Positions 8,564 to 17,510 of a stretch of DNA of 64,000 bases are shown in pieces. This DNA is from Lacisediminihabitans profunda (GTDB lineage Bacteria > Actinomycetota > Actinomycetes > Actinomycetales > Microbacteriaceae). A program made the translations under genes and the position numbers. The stretch lies in contig NZ_VRMG01000009.1 of the NCBI RefSeq assembly GCF_008040105.1, forward strand, positions 186,001 to 250,000. The letters are read 5' to 3'. Within the stretch, counting starts at the first letter, position 1. Each line of letters begins with the position of its first letter. The notes beneath the pieces were generated by a model that saw only the letters and a list, made by a program, of their open reading frames with translations, was not told the DNA's origin and searched no databases.

Positions 8564-9469
8564 CTAGAGCTCGTCGACCGGGTTCGGCAGGGTGTCGCCT
8601 CCCGGTGTGCGGGAGGCGGTGCGCACCGCCCCGATGCTCGCCGCGATCACCAGCGCGATCGCGACGACGCCGACCACCGTGAGCGTCTGCCCGAGAAGCA
8701 GGAGGCCGGCGATCGTCGCCATCGCCGGCGACAGGCTCATGAGGATGGCGAAGGTCGCCGACGGCAGCCGACGAAGTGCCACCAGCTCGAGGGCGTATGG
8801 GATGGTGGAGGAGAGCATGGCCACGGCCGCGCCGAGCAGCAGGATGTCCGGCCGGAACATGGCCGGACCCGCCGAGGCGATGCCGAGCGGCAGGGCCAGA
8901 ATCGCTCCGATGGTCATCGCGATCGCGAGCCCGTCGAGTCGCGGGAACCGCCCGCCGGTGCGCGCGGAGAGCAGGATGTAGCCGGCCCACACGGCGGCGG
9001 CGGTGAACGCGAAGACGAGCCCGAGCGGGTCGAGCGATCCGAAGCTGCCCTGCCCGAGCAGGGCCACCCCCGCGAAGGCCAGCACCGCCCAGAGCCAGCT
9101 CACCGCGCGGCGACTCATCACCACCGAGAGCACGAGCGGACCGAGCACCTCGATCGTGACCGTCGCGCCGAGCGGGATGCGGGCGATCGCCTCGTAGAAG
9201 AGGGCATTCATGCTGGCGAGGGCCACGCCGAAGGCGATCGCCGTGAGCCAGTCGTTGCGGCCGTGGCCGCGAAACCGCGGACGGGCGACGGCCAGCAGCA
9301 CGATCGCGGAGAAGCCGAGCCGCAGGGCCACCATGCCGAGCGCTCCGGTGGTGGGGAAGAGCAGCACGGCGAGGGAGGCGCCCACGTCCTGGCAGACGAG
9401 GCCGATCACCACGAGTCCGACGGCGCCGATCGGGCGCGCGGCCGGTCGACTCGTGGATGCGGGGGTCAC
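8564..9469 (-). CDS. RhtA-like EamA/DMT family exporter
   Basis: This 301-residue membrane protein has two EamA repeats and about ten hydrophobic helices. It resembles RhtA-type exporters of threonine, homoserine and other amino acids or metabolites. The first repeat contains the conserved region GVALASMNALFYEAIARIPLG and the second contains SSTIPYALELVALRRLP, both typical of this subgroup. It converges on cysE, and its start is divergent from the type III polyketide synthase gene. The cargo is not evident. A role in cysteine or O-acetylserine export is possible from the neighbourhood but is only an inference. Confidence 0.85.
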   Translation of the reverse strand: MTPASTSRPAARPIGAVGLVVIGLVCQDVGASLAVLLFPTTGALGMVALRLGFSAIVLLAVARPRFRGHGRNDWLTAIAFGVALASMNALFYEAIARIPLGATVTIEVLGPLVLSVVMSRRAVSWLWAVLAFAGVALLGQGSFGSLDPLGLVFAFTAAAVWAGYILLSARTGGRFPRLDGLAIAMTIGAILALPLGIASAGPAMFRPDILLLGAAVAMLSSTIPYALELVALRRLPSATFAILMSLSPAMATIAGLLLLGQTLTVVGVVAIALVIAASIGAVRTASRTPGGDTLPNPVDEL

Positions 9470-9542
9470 ACTGCAACGTTAGGGGCGAAATCGATTCGGG
9501 CCGACACTCGGGACGACGCTCGGAACGTGTTACCGTCGCGGG

Positions 9543-10613
9543 ATGGCCCGCATCGCTGCTGTAGCCCCGGCGCTCCCGGCTCACCTGTACACGCAGGCGG
9601 AGATCACCGACACGATCGTGCCGATGGTCACCTCCGACCCGGGCAAGCAGGCGGTGATGCGTCGGCTGCACGGCGCGAGCAGGGTCGACACCCGCCATCT
9701 CGTGATGCCGATCGAGCGCTACCTCGATCCGACCACCTTCACCCAGTCGAACGGTATGTTCATCGAGGTCGCCGCCGACCTGACCGAGCGCGCGCTTCGG
9801 GACGCCCTCGACCTCGCCGGGCTCGCGCCGGCCGACATCGACTACGTCATGTTCACCTCGGTCACCGGCATCTCGGCGCCGTCCATCGACGCGCTGCTCG
9901 TGGCCAGGCTGGGCCTGCGCACCGACGTGAAACGGGTGCCCATGTACGGCCTCGGATGCGTGGCCGGTGCCGCGGGAATCGCCCGCGTCAACGACTACCT
10001 GGTCGGGCATCCGAACGACGTCGGCGTCCTGCTCGCCGTCGAGCTCTGCTCGCTCACCTTCCAGCGCGACGACGACTCGATGGCCAACCTCGTGGCGACC
10101 GGGTTGTTCGGCGACGGCGCGGCTGCCGTGGTGATGGTGGGCGACGAACGGGCGAAGCGGATGCCCGTGACCGGCCCGGACGTGATCGACGCGAGGAGCC
10201 AGCTCTACCCGGACACCGAATCCGTGATCGGCTTCAACGCCAGCGAGACGGGCTTCCGCATCATCCTGACCGCGCAGGTGTCCGAGGTGATCGAGGCGAA
10301 CTTCGGCCGGGACGTCGCCGGGTTCCTCGGCGACAACGACCTGACGGTGGCCGACATCGACAGCTGGATCGCCCACCCGGGCGGGCCCCGGGTGCTCGAG
10401 CAGTTCCAGTCGTCGCTGGGGCTCGCGGATGGCGCGTTCGACAACAGCTGGAGCTCGCTCTCCCGGGTGGGCAACCTCTCGTCGGCGTCGGTGCTGCACA
10501 TCCTCTCGGAGGAGCTCGCCGCCGGGACGCAGATCGCGGGCGACGACACCGTCGTGTTCGCGCTCGGCCCAGGGGTGAGCGCCGAACTCGTGCTGCTGAG
10601 GTGGCCGTCATGA
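9543..10613 (+). CDS. type III polyketide synthase
   Basis: This 356-residue chalcone/stilbene-synthase-fold enzyme condenses an acyl-CoA starter with malonyl-CoA units. The catalytic triad is intact: Cys139 in MYGLGCVAGA, His278 in IAHPGG and Asn311 in VGNLSSASV. Its length matches the bacterial alkylresorcinol/alkylpyrone synthases. It heads an operon with a methyltransferase and a flavin hydroxylase, each overlapping the previous gene by ATGA. A possible -10 (TACCGT, 9531-9536) lies seven bases before the A of the ATG and there is no good Shine-Dalgarno, so the mRNA may be leaderless. Confidence 0.93.
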   Translation: MARIAAVAPALPAHLYTQAEITDTIVPMVTSDPGKQAVMRRLHGASRVDTRHLVMPIERYLDPTTFTQSNGMFIEVAADLTERALRDALDLAGLAPADIDYVMFTSVTGISAPSIDALLVARLGLRTDVKRVPMYGLGCVAGAAGIARVNDYLVGHPNDVGVLLAVELCSLTFQRDDDSMANLVATGLFGDGAAAVVMVGDERAKRMPVTGPDVIDARSQLYPDTESVIGFNASETGFRIILTAQVSEVIEANFGRDVAGFLGDNDLTVADIDSWIAHPGGPRVLEQFQSSLGLADGAFDNSWSSLSRVGNLSSASVLHILSEELAAGTQIAGDDTVVFALGPGVSAELVLLRWPS

Positions 10614-11146
10614 TCTGGTTCCTCGTGCTGATTCTCGCCACCGGCGCCGAGCGCATCGCCGAGGTGGTGATCTCGAACCGCAACGCTGCGTGGGCGTTCG
10701 CGCGCGGCGGCCGGGAGTACGGCCAGCGTCACTACCCGTACATGGTCGTGCTGCACACCGGCTTCCTGCTCGCCTGTCTTGCCGAGGTGTTCCTCGGCCA
10801 CCGGCCGTTCATTCTCTGGCTCGGCTGGCCGATGCTCGCGATCGCACTCGCCTGTCAGGGCCTGCGGTACTGGTGCATCGGCACGCTCGGCCGGCAGTGG
10901 AACTCGCGCATCGTGGTGGTTCCGGGCCTCGGCCGGGTCACCCGCGGCCCGTACCGGTTCCTCAGTCACCCCAACTACGTGGTCGTGATCGCGGAGGGCA
11001 TCGCGCTGCCGCTCGTGCACACGGCCTGGATCACGGCCGCCGCGTTCACGGTGCTCAACGCGATCCTGCTGTTCGGGTTCCGCATCCCGACCGAGGAGCG
11101 CGCACTCGCCGCCCTCGAGAAGATCAGCGTGACGCCTCCGTCATGA
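10610..11146 (+). CDS. isoprenylcysteine carboxyl methyltransferase-type membrane methyltransferase
   Basis: This 178-residue protein has about four to five membrane helices and the ICMT/PEMT cofactor motif GPYRFLSHPNYVVVIAE near residues 110-126. ICMT-like proteins next to bacterial type III polyketide synthases (for example BpsB in Bacillus) O-methylate the alkylpyrone or alkylresorcinol product with S-adenosylmethionine. The ATG overlaps the polyketide synthase stop (ATGA), so the two are almost certainly co-translated. Substrate assignment comes from context. The family itself is clear. Confidence 0.88.
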   Translation: MIWFLVLILATGAERIAEVVISNRNAAWAFARGGREYGQRHYPYMVVLHTGFLLACLAEVFLGHRPFILWLGWPMLAIALACQGLRYWCIGTLGRQWNSRIVVVPGLGRVTRGPYRFLSHPNYVVVIAEGIALPLVHTAWITAAAFTVLNAILLFGFRIPTEERALAALEKISVTPPS

Positions 11147-12171
11147 CCGAGGACTTCGACGTCACAGTGGTCGGTGCCGGTCCGGTCGGACTGGCGGCGG
11201 CGATCGAGGCGCGGATGCTGGGGCTCACGGTGGCGGTGATCGAACCGCGTGCCCCCGCGATCGACAAGGCCTGCGGCGAGGGACTCATGCCGGGGGCGCT
11301 GCCGGCGCTCGCGCGGCTCGGGGTCGACCCGGCCGGCCATCCGCTCAGCGGGGTGAGCTATCGCAGCGGCACGACCCGGGTCGACCATCTCTTCGGCGGC
11401 GCCGGGGGCAGGGGCGTGCGGCGGACGATTCTGCACTCCGCCCTGTCGGCGCGGGCGGCGGAGCTCGGCGTCCTCGTCGTGTCCGGCCGGGTGGATTCCC
11501 TCGAGCAGGACGACACCGGCGTCACGGCCGGCGGAATCCGGTCCCGCTATCTGCTCGGGGCGGATGGACTGCACTCCACGGTGCGGAGGCTCACCCGGCT
11601 GGAGCGGCCGGTCGCCCAGAAGACTCGCCGGTTCGGACTGCGGCGGCACTATTCGATGGCCCCGGAGGGCGACCTCATCGAGGTCTATTGGACCAAGACC
11701 GTGGAGGCGTACGTCACCCCGGTGGGCGACGACCTGGTCGGCATCGCGATGCTCGGCCCGCAGGGTACCAACTTCGAGCGGGCGCTCGCCGAGATCCCCG
11801 AACTCGCGGCGCGGGTGGCCGGTCGGCGCCCGGCGAGCGACCTGCGCGGCGCTGGCCCGTTCCGCCAGCGCACCACCGCGCGCTCCCTCGGCCGGGTGAT
11901 GCTGGTCGGCGACGCGTCCGGCTATGTCGACGCGATCACGGGGGAGGGCATCCGGGTGGGCCTGGCCCAGGCCCGGGCGGCGATCGACTGCGTGGATGCG
12001 GATGACCCGGGCCGGTATGAGAGGGAGTGGTCGAGGCGCACGCGTGACTTCCGGCTTCTCACCGCGGGGCTCGTCGCTGCGGCCAACTCCCCGCTGCGGG
12101 CCGGGATCGTTCCGACGGCCGCAGCCCTGCCCGGGCTCTTCGGGGCCGTGGTGGACCGGCTCGCCCGCTGA
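11143..12171 (+). CDS. FAD-dependent hydroxylase of the polyketide operon
   Basis: This 342-residue flavoprotein has GAGPVG at residues 11-16, the DKACGEGLMPGAL segment typical of geranylgeranyl-reductase/PHBH-like enzymes, and the FAD motif MLVGDASGYVDAITGEGI near residue 255. The start overlaps the methyltransferase stop (ATGA). In Streptomyces griseus a type III synthase, a methyltransferase and a flavin hydroxylase (SrsA, SrsB, SrsC) together make methylated and oxidised phenolic lipids. The same trio of activities here suggests that this enzyme hydroxylates the lipid ring. Whether it acts before or after methylation cannot be seen. Confidence 0.85.
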   Translation: MTEDFDVTVVGAGPVGLAAAIEARMLGLTVAVIEPRAPAIDKACGEGLMPGALPALARLGVDPAGHPLSGVSYRSGTTRVDHLFGGAGGRGVRRTILHSALSARAAELGVLVVSGRVDSLEQDDTGVTAGGIRSRYLLGADGLHSTVRRLTRLERPVAQKTRRFGLRRHYSMAPEGDLIEVYWTKTVEAYVTPVGDDLVGIAMLGPQGTNFERALAEIPELAARVAGRRPASDLRGAGPFRQRTTARSLGRVMLVGDASGYVDAITGEGIRVGLAQARAAIDCVDADDPGRYEREWSRRTRDFRLLTAGLVAAANSPLRAGIVPTAAALPGLFGAVVDRLAR

Positions 12172-12211
12172 CGGTTCGGTCGGCCATGGTCGGGACAAGC
12201 CCGAGAAGGGG

Positions 12212-13027
12212 TCAGTCCACCTCGACCACGTGGATCACGACCCCCGTCGCTGCGATGCGTTCCAGCTCCTCCGGGTCCGCGCTTGAATCGGTGATGAGCT
12301 CGTGGATCTGGTCGAGTCCGGCCACCTTCGCCAGCGTGATGCGTCCCACCTTCGACCCGTCGGCCACCACGAGCACGCGCTCGGCATGCGTGACCATGGC
12401 GAGGTTGGTCTTCGCCTCGGTCTCGTCGTGGGTGGTCGCGCCGACCAGGGCGCTGATGCCGTCGGTGCCGAGGATCGCCGTGCCGACATTGATTGCGTTG
12501 AAGGTGTTCTCGGCGAGCGAGCCCACAAGCTCGAAGGAGTTGGAGCGGATGAGCCCACCGGTCATGAGCACCTTGAGGTTGGGGCGCGAGGCGAACTCCA
12601 TGGCCGTGGTGAGCGAGTTGGTCACGATGGTGAGCTCGGACCGGTTGGCGAGAGCCTTGGCGACCTCCGCCGTGGTGGATCCCCCGCTCAGCGCGATCGC
12701 GTAGCGTCCGGTCGGGATGAGCTGGGCGGCCTTGAGGGCGATCAGTTGCTTGGCGCGCCGAAACTGGGAGTCCTTGAGCCGCACCGGCAGCTCGGACTGG
12801 CTGCCGATGGCCCGGGCGCCGCCATGGGTGCGGGCGAGCAGTCCCTGCGCTTCGAGGTCGGCGAGGTCGCGGCGGATGGTGGCGGCCGAGGCGCCGAGCG
12901 CCTCGGAGAGCGCGGAGAGCGACACCGTGTCGTCGCGGCCCAGCAGTTCGAGGATCGAGACCATGCGCTGCGACCGCTTGGACGAGGCGGCTCGCGGAAC
13001 GAGGAAACCCGGTGCTGCGAGACTCAT
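12212..13027 (-). CDS. DeoR/GlpR-family sugar regulator
   Basis: This 271-residue repressor has an N-terminal winged helix (about residues 20-78, with DTVSLSALSEALGASAATIRRDL). It is followed by the DeoR C-terminal sugar-phosphate sensor, whose conserved IALSGGSTTAEVAKAL and DGSKVGR segments are present. Such regulators are released by a phosphorylated sugar. It is divergent from the GH4 glycosidase. The intergenic region carries a 25-bp inverted repeat that recurs in front of the SIS isomerase/ABC operon 9 kb away, so it probably controls both. The ATG at 13027 leaves about 20 residues before the helix-turn-helix. An alternative ATG lies at about codon 22. Confidence 0.88.
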   Translation of the reverse strand: MSLAAPGFLVPRAASSKRSQRMVSILELLGRDDTVSLSALSEALGASAATIRRDLADLEAQGLLARTHGGARAIGSQSELPVRLKDSQFRRAKQLIALKAAQLIPTGRYAIALSGGSTTAEVAKALANRSELTIVTNSLTTAMEFASRPNLKVLMTGGLIRSNSFELVGSLAENTFNAINVGTAILGTDGISALVGATTHDETEAKTNLAMVTHAERVLVVADGSKVGRITLAKVAGLDQIHELITDSSADPEELERIAATGVVIHVVEVD

Positions 13028-13070
13028 CCGTTGTCCTTCATCGGCTGTTCTACATCGGCTGATTTGCGTC

Positions 13071-13095
13071 AATCGCTCAGGAATTCTGACCACTT
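13071..13095. promoter_or_regulatory. inverted-repeat operator, copy 1
   Basis: AATCGCTCAG, a five-base spacer, then CTGACCACTT form an imperfect palindrome between the divergent DeoR and GH4 genes. The left arm, its GTC extension at 13068-13070 and the CTGAYC of the right arm recur at 21908-21935 with the same spacing. The match, and its position next to the DeoR gene, make it the best candidate operator for that regulator. Binding has not been shown. Confidence 0.6.
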
Positions 13096-13153
13096 CGACG
13101 AAAAAGAGATCGAAAACTTGCGCGGTTTGATCATACAAGTCGATGATCGCTCT

Positions 13154-14470
13154 ATGACAACGGTTACCTTCATTGGCGCGGGAAGCGTCGTTTTCACCCG
13201 CCAACTGGTTGCCGATCTGCTCGGATTCGCCGAACTCGCCGACGCGACGCTCGTGCTGCACGACGTGGATGCTGCGCGGCTCGCGGTGGCGGAGGGCACC
13301 GCCCGCCAGGTCAATGAGAGGCTCGGTGCCCGCGCCACGATCTCCTCCACCCTCGACCGCCGGGCTGCCCTCGAGGGCGCGGACTTCGTGATCAACACCA
13401 TCCAGGTGGGCGGCATCGACGCCACCCGCAAGGACCTCGAGATCCCGGCTCGCTACGGCCTCAACCAGACCATCGGTGACACCACCGGAATCGGCGGCGT
13501 GTTCCGGGGCCTGCGCACCTTCCCCGTGCTGAGCGAGCTCACCGCGGACATCCGCCGCTACTGCCCGGACGCCTGGCTGCTCAACTACACCAACCCGATG
13601 GCGATGAACATCTGGTGGGCCTCCGTGGCGGCCCCCGAGGTGAAGGCCGTCGGTCTCTGCCACAGCGTCTACTGGACCGTGCACGACCTCGGCGAGTTGA
13701 TCGGGGTGCCGATCGAGGAGACCCGCTATCGCGCGGCCGGAGTGAACCACCAGGCCTGGCTCCTCGAGTGGACGCGCGACGGTGAGGACCTGTATCCGCT
13801 GCTGCGCGAGAAGATCCTGAGCGATGATGGCCTGTCGCGCCGCGTTCGGGTGGAGATCTTCCGTCGGCTGGGCTTCTACCCGACCGAGACGAGCGAGCAC
13901 TCGTCCGAGTACCTGCCCTGGTTCCTGCGTTCGGCCGAGCAGATTGAGCGCTATCGCCTGCGGCCGCTCGAGTACATCGGCATCAGCGAGGAGAACGTGG
14001 CCGAGTTCGAGCAGGCCAAGCGGTCCCTCGCCGACGGCACCCCCCTCGTGCTCGAGCAGAACGCGGTTGAATATGCCCCGCAGGTGATCCACTCGATGGT
14101 CACCGGCACGCCGAGGGTCATCCACGCGAACGTGGTCAATGACGGCCTGATCGACAACCTCCCACAGGGCGCCGTGGTGGAGGTGCCGACCACGGTGGAT
14201 GCCTCGGGCCTCGCGCCGCACGCGATCGGGGCGTTGCCCGTGCAGTGCGCCGCCCTCAACCGCCCGTACCTCTCGGTGGCGGAGCTCACGATCGAGGCCG
14301 CACGCACCGGCGATCCCCGGCTGATCCGGCAGGCCGTGCTCATGGACCCGAACGCCAACTCCAGCCTCACCCCCGAGCAGATCTGGGAACTCTGCAACGA
14401 CCTCGTCACGGCCCACGGCGCTCTGCTGCCCGAGCCCCTGCGGGAGCTCATCCCCGCGGACGCGCTGTGA
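13154..14470 (+). CDS. GH4 alpha-galactosidase (MelA type)
   Basis: This 438-residue NAD- and metal-dependent glycosidase of family GH4 acts through transient oxidation of the sugar C3. The NAD loop FIGAGSVVFT is at residues 6-15. The metal-binding specificity motif CHSV is at 169-172, which in GH4 points to alpha-galactosidases rather than phospho-glucosidases, and the second metal site NH is at 198-199. It is divergent from the DeoR regulator and overlaps the downstream aldolase by GTGA. The ATG was chosen because it opens the NAD-binding strand. No good Shine-Dalgarno is visible. The enzyme should act in the cytosol on sugars brought in by the ABC importer at 22.9-26.1 kb. Confidence 0.88.
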   Translation: MTTVTFIGAGSVVFTRQLVADLLGFAELADATLVLHDVDAARLAVAEGTARQVNERLGARATISSTLDRRAALEGADFVINTIQVGGIDATRKDLEIPARYGLNQTIGDTTGIGGVFRGLRTFPVLSELTADIRRYCPDAWLLNYTNPMAMNIWWASVAAPEVKAVGLCHSVYWTVHDLGELIGVPIEETRYRAAGVNHQAWLLEWTRDGEDLYPLLREKILSDDGLSRRVRVEIFRRLGFYPTETSEHSSEYLPWFLRSAEQIERYRLRPLEYIGISEENVAEFEQAKRSLADGTPLVLEQNAVEYAPQVIHSMVTGTPRVIHANVVNDGLIDNLPQGAVVEVPTTVDASGLAPHAIGALPVQCAALNRPYLSVAELTIEAARTGDPRLIRQAVLMDPNANSSLTPEQIWELCNDLVTAHGALLPEPLRELIPADAL

Positions 14471-15327
14471 CGCTCGCACCCACCGCCACTCTCATGGCCG
14501 CTGCGGTCGCGCGCCGCGGTGCGGTGCCGAGCTTCAACGTGATCTCGCTCGAGCACGCGGAGGCCATCGTCGCCGGAGCCGACCTGGCCGGCGTGGGGGT
14601 GTTGCTGCAGCTGAGCGAGAACGCGGTGCGCTACCACGGCGGGCTGCGACCGATGGTGGCGGCCTGCCGGGAGCTCGCGGCCTGTGCGCGGTCACCCATC
14701 GGCATCCACCTCGACCACTTCGAGTCGGCGGCACTCATCGACGAGGCGATCTCGCTCGGGCCACGGTCCGGCTCGGGCTTCGGCCTCGGATCCCTCATGG
14801 TGGACGCGTCGACCGAGCCGTATGAGCAGAATGTCGCCCTCACGGCATCCGCGGTCGCTCGCGGTCACGCCGCCGGTTACTGGATCGAGGCCGAGCTGGG
14901 CGAGGTGGGAGGCAAGGACGGCGCACACGCGCCGGGGGCGCGCACCGACCCGCTCGAGGCGAGCCGGTTCGTCTCGGCCACGGGCGTCGATGGTCTCGCC
15001 GTGGCGGTCGGGAGTTCGCACGCGATGACGGAGCAGACCGCATCGCTCGATCTCGACCTCATCGCGAGGCTCGCCGACGCCGTATCGGTGCCGCTCGTGC
15101 TGCACGGCTCGTCCGGTGTGCCGGATGCGGTGCTGCGGGGGGCGATCGCCGCTGGCATCCGCAAGGTGAATGTGGGCACCGGACTCAATGTCGCGTTCAC
15201 CGCCGAGGTGCGCGCCGTGCTCGCCGCCCAGCCGAACCTGACCGACCCGCGACGCTACCTCGCCCCGGCCCGTGATCGGGTGAGCGAGCTGGTTGCCCAC
15301 CTGTGCGAGGTCATCGCCGGCCAGTGA
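14467..15327 (+). CDS. class II fructose/tagatose-bisphosphate aldolase
   Basis: This 286-residue zinc aldolase of the FbaA/KbaY/AgaY group has the catalytic and metal segment GIHLDHF (D83, H84). A later EAELGEVGGKDG, the ligand histidine in LHGSSGV, and the phosphate-binding NVGTGLNVAFT complete the active site. It cleaves a ketose-1,6-bisphosphate to dihydroxyacetone phosphate and glyceraldehyde 3-phosphate. Its operon with a GH4 alpha-galactosidase and the shared operator with a SIS isomerase and PfkB kinases favour tagatose-1,6-bisphosphate as substrate, but this is inference. The GTG start overlaps the GH4 stop by four bases. Confidence 0.88.
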   Translation: MTLAPTATLMAAAVARRGAVPSFNVISLEHAEAIVAGADLAGVGVLLQLSENAVRYHGGLRPMVAACRELAACARSPIGIHLDHFESAALIDEAISLGPRSGSGFGLGSLMVDASTEPYEQNVALTASAVARGHAAGYWIEAELGEVGGKDGAHAPGARTDPLEASRFVSATGVDGLAVAVGSSHAMTEQTASLDLDLIARLADAVSVPLVLHGSSGVPDAVLRGAIAAGIRKVNVGTGLNVAFTAEVRAVLAAQPNLTDPRRYLAPARDRVSELVAHLCEVIAGQ

Positions 15328-15430
15328 TGGCGGCGCCGCGCCGGAGGGCTGCGAGCTCGATGATTGCGTGCCCGGCGCCCACCGGAGGCTGGCGAGGGTG
15401 CTCCGAGGGGGGAATGCACGCGCGCTGCCG

Positions 15431-16864
15431 CTACGCGAGCCGGGAGGCATAGAGGTCTCGAAGGGCGGCGCTCTTGGAGGGCATCGGCCGTGGCGTCTGC
15501 TCGGGGTCGACGCTCGCGGGCGGGATGAGCCAGTAGCCGGCTTCGTCGTGCGCGATCTCCCACCCGTTGTTGTGCACGAGCATGTGGTGATGTCGGCACA
15601 GCAGCACCCCGCGTTCGAGATCGGTCTGGCCGTGGTCGCGATGCCAGTGGTCGATGTGGTGCGCTTCGCACCAGCTTGGTGGTCGGTCGCAGCCGTGGAA
15701 GCGGCATCCGCCATCGCGAGCGGCAAGCGCGACTCGTTGTCGGGCGGTGTAGAGCCGCTGTTCGCGGCCGACGTCGAGGGCGTTGCCGGCGGAGTCGAAG
15801 GAGATGGCTACCGCGCCGTGCGCGCACGCGAGTCGTTCGACCGTGGCGAGGGAGACCGGGGAGGCGATGCCTTCGAGGTGACCTGCTCCGACGCCGGTTT
15901 CGAGCGCCCGGGCGGTGACGAGCACTCGCACCGAGGGCGAACGGGATCCGACGATTCGGCGGCCGGCGGGGGTGTCGCCGTCACAGGCGAGGCGCAACAG
16001 GTCGGTGAAGGTGTCGTGCACGTACTGGTCGACCGTCCGGCCGTCGCCCCGGGCGCCACCGGAGGCGGCATCCGCCCAGGCGCGGTCCTCGGCGCCGAGG
16101 AAGCTGACGTTGCCTCGGCGGGGAGCGGTGACGCGGTCGTAGAGGTCGTCCCAGAAGGCGGCGGCCTCGAGGTCGGGATCGACGATGTATCGGCTGAGCC
16201 CGTTTGCTCGCCGAACCCGGCGGATCGAGCGCTCGTCGCGCAGTTGTTGTTCGCGTCGGGCCACTCCATCGCCATCGAGGTCGTCGCGCAGTCGGCGCGC
16301 GCGCGTGAGCAGCTCGTCGGCATGCAGCGCGGGCGCCTCGGCGAGGAGCGCCTGCACCGCGACGGTCAGCAACTCGCTGGTGACCAGCGCAGATGGGACC
16401 CCGAGACCGGTGCGGATGGCGCCTGCGGCATCCACCGAGAGGGAACCGGATACCACCGCACTCCCGACAGCCAGGAGCCAGGGATCGGGCAGGTCATCGA
16501 TCTGCACATCGGAACAGAGCACGGAATTGGCCTCGTGCACCAGGGTGCCGACCGCGACGAGTGTCGAGGCGTCCCGAGTGGTTGAGCCGGCGGTGTGTTG
16601 CAGGAGACTCTCGGCGGTGCGGAAGCCCAGGCGCTGCGCGAGTCCGTCGTACCCGAGTTCCCGGCGCGAGCGATGTGCGATCTCGCCGGCGATGACGGAC
16701 GCCGAGGCGTCGAGCGCACGGCGCGCCTCGGCGAGGATGCGCTGAGCGTCAAGCAGGCGATCGTCGTCTACAGCGCGGACCGCGGTTGCAGCTGTCGGAA
16801 GCGCACACGCGGCCGACCGAATCGCGGTGAGCGATTCGGTGAACGTGTCTTCGAGAACTGCCAT
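15431..16864 (-). CDS. DUF222-HNH endonuclease-like protein
   Basis: This 477-residue protein has a long helical DUF222 region (about residues 20-330) and a C-terminal HNH module. The module shows C-x4-C (CRFHGCDRP), then CEAHHIDHW, GQTDLERGVLLCRHHH and a final LVHNN. Such genes occur in many diverged copies in actinobacterial genomes, sometimes associated with inteins or mobile elements, and their cellular role is unknown. The ATG at 16864 was chosen over upstream starts because the conserved DUF222 region begins shortly after it. It converges on the aldolase. Confidence 0.85.
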   Translation of the reverse strand: MAVLEDTFTESLTAIRSAACALPTAATAVRAVDDDRLLDAQRILAEARRALDASASVIAGEIAHRSRRELGYDGLAQRLGFRTAESLLQHTAGSTTRDASTLVAVGTLVHEANSVLCSDVQIDDLPDPWLLAVGSAVVSGSLSVDAAGAIRTGLGVPSALVTSELLTVAVQALLAEAPALHADELLTRARRLRDDLDGDGVARREQQLRDERSIRRVRRANGLSRYIVDPDLEAAAFWDDLYDRVTAPRRGNVSFLGAEDRAWADAASGGARGDGRTVDQYVHDTFTDLLRLACDGDTPAGRRIVGSRSPSVRVLVTARALETGVGAGHLEGIASPVSLATVERLACAHGAVAISFDSAGNALDVGREQRLYTARQRVALAARDGGCRFHGCDRPPSWCEAHHIDHWHRDHGQTDLERGVLLCRHHHMLVHNNGWEIAHDEAGYWLIPPASVDPEQTPRPMPSKSAALRDLYASRLA

Positions 16865-17009
16865 ACAGACAGTTTCCCAGTGTCGAACATAAATGTGAAT
16901 AGATCTCGAAAACTGGTGGACAACCGGCGAATCCGGGGGTCTGTGGAGGAGAGGACAGCGCCTGTGCAGAGGAAGAGGAAGGTGGAGAAGGTGCCGAGCC
17001 GATCCCGAA

Positions 17010-17483
17010 TCAGCGACCGCCCGGCACGCCCGGGTCGATCGCGAACTGCCCGGGCAGCAGCGAGTAGGTGCGCGCATGGGCCAGCCGCGCCTGCGAGGTC
17101 ATGTAGCCGACCACCAGCCGCGGCGCGGTCACCGTGGTGGTCTCGGTCAGCACGGTCTGCCCATCCACGAGACCGGCCACTGTGGTCGTGAGGAGGGAGC
17201 ATCCCGGCGCTGCGCGCACGGTGCCGACCATCGAGGTCTCCGAGCTGCGGAGCATTCGGGCCGGGAAGCGGATCGAGTAGCGGAACGGGCCGAGCCGAGG
17301 GCGCTCGACGACGCGCCAGTCCGACCAGGCACCGTCGTCGTCCGATCCTGTCGCGACCACCTCGGCGGACACCACGTAGGGATGCAGGCCGCGGTGCCGC
17401 GTGAGATCCATCAGGAAGTCGATAACGGCCGGCGGGTCGGCCGAAATGGTCGTTGTTGTCAACTCGAATGTCTGCGCTGCCAC
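17010..17483 (-). CDS. SRPBCC (START-like) family protein
   Basis: This 157-residue protein has the polyketide-cyclase/START-like fold: an initial strand FELTTTTISADPPAVIDFLMDLTRH, a series of beta strands, and a long C-terminal helix (TSQARLAHARTYSLL). These proteins bind hydrophobic ligands in a central cavity. The ligand and role here are unknown. It begins a run of minus-strand genes and is followed 145 bases later by the HNH gene. Confidence 0.75.
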   Translation of the reverse strand: MAAQTFELTTTTISADPPAVIDFLMDLTRHRGLHPYVVSAEVVATGSDDDGAWSDWRVVERPRLGPFRYSIRFPARMLRSSETSMVGTVRAAPGCSLLTTTVAGLVDGQTVLTETTTVTAPRLVVGYMTSQARLAHARTYSLLPGQFAIDPGVPGGR

Positions 17484-17510
17484 GAGCTCATTATGGAGCT
17501 GATCCCGGGC

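Noticed and set aside
7758-10499. Open frame of over 900 codons on the minus strand
   Set aside because: It is antisense to cysE and the type III polyketide synthase and in another frame over the RhtA-like exporter gene, all of which are clearly real. Its composition is His/Arg/Gly-rich with no motifs.
12302-13153. Upstream extension of the GH4 gene across the DeoR gene
   Set aside because: The frame is open, but the sequence is antisense to a clear DeoR protein and the GH4 NAD-binding strand begins right at ATG 13154.
15676-16585. Plus-strand frames within the HNH gene
   Set aside because: They are antisense to a clear DUF222-HNH protein and lack ribosome binding sites and domain motifs.
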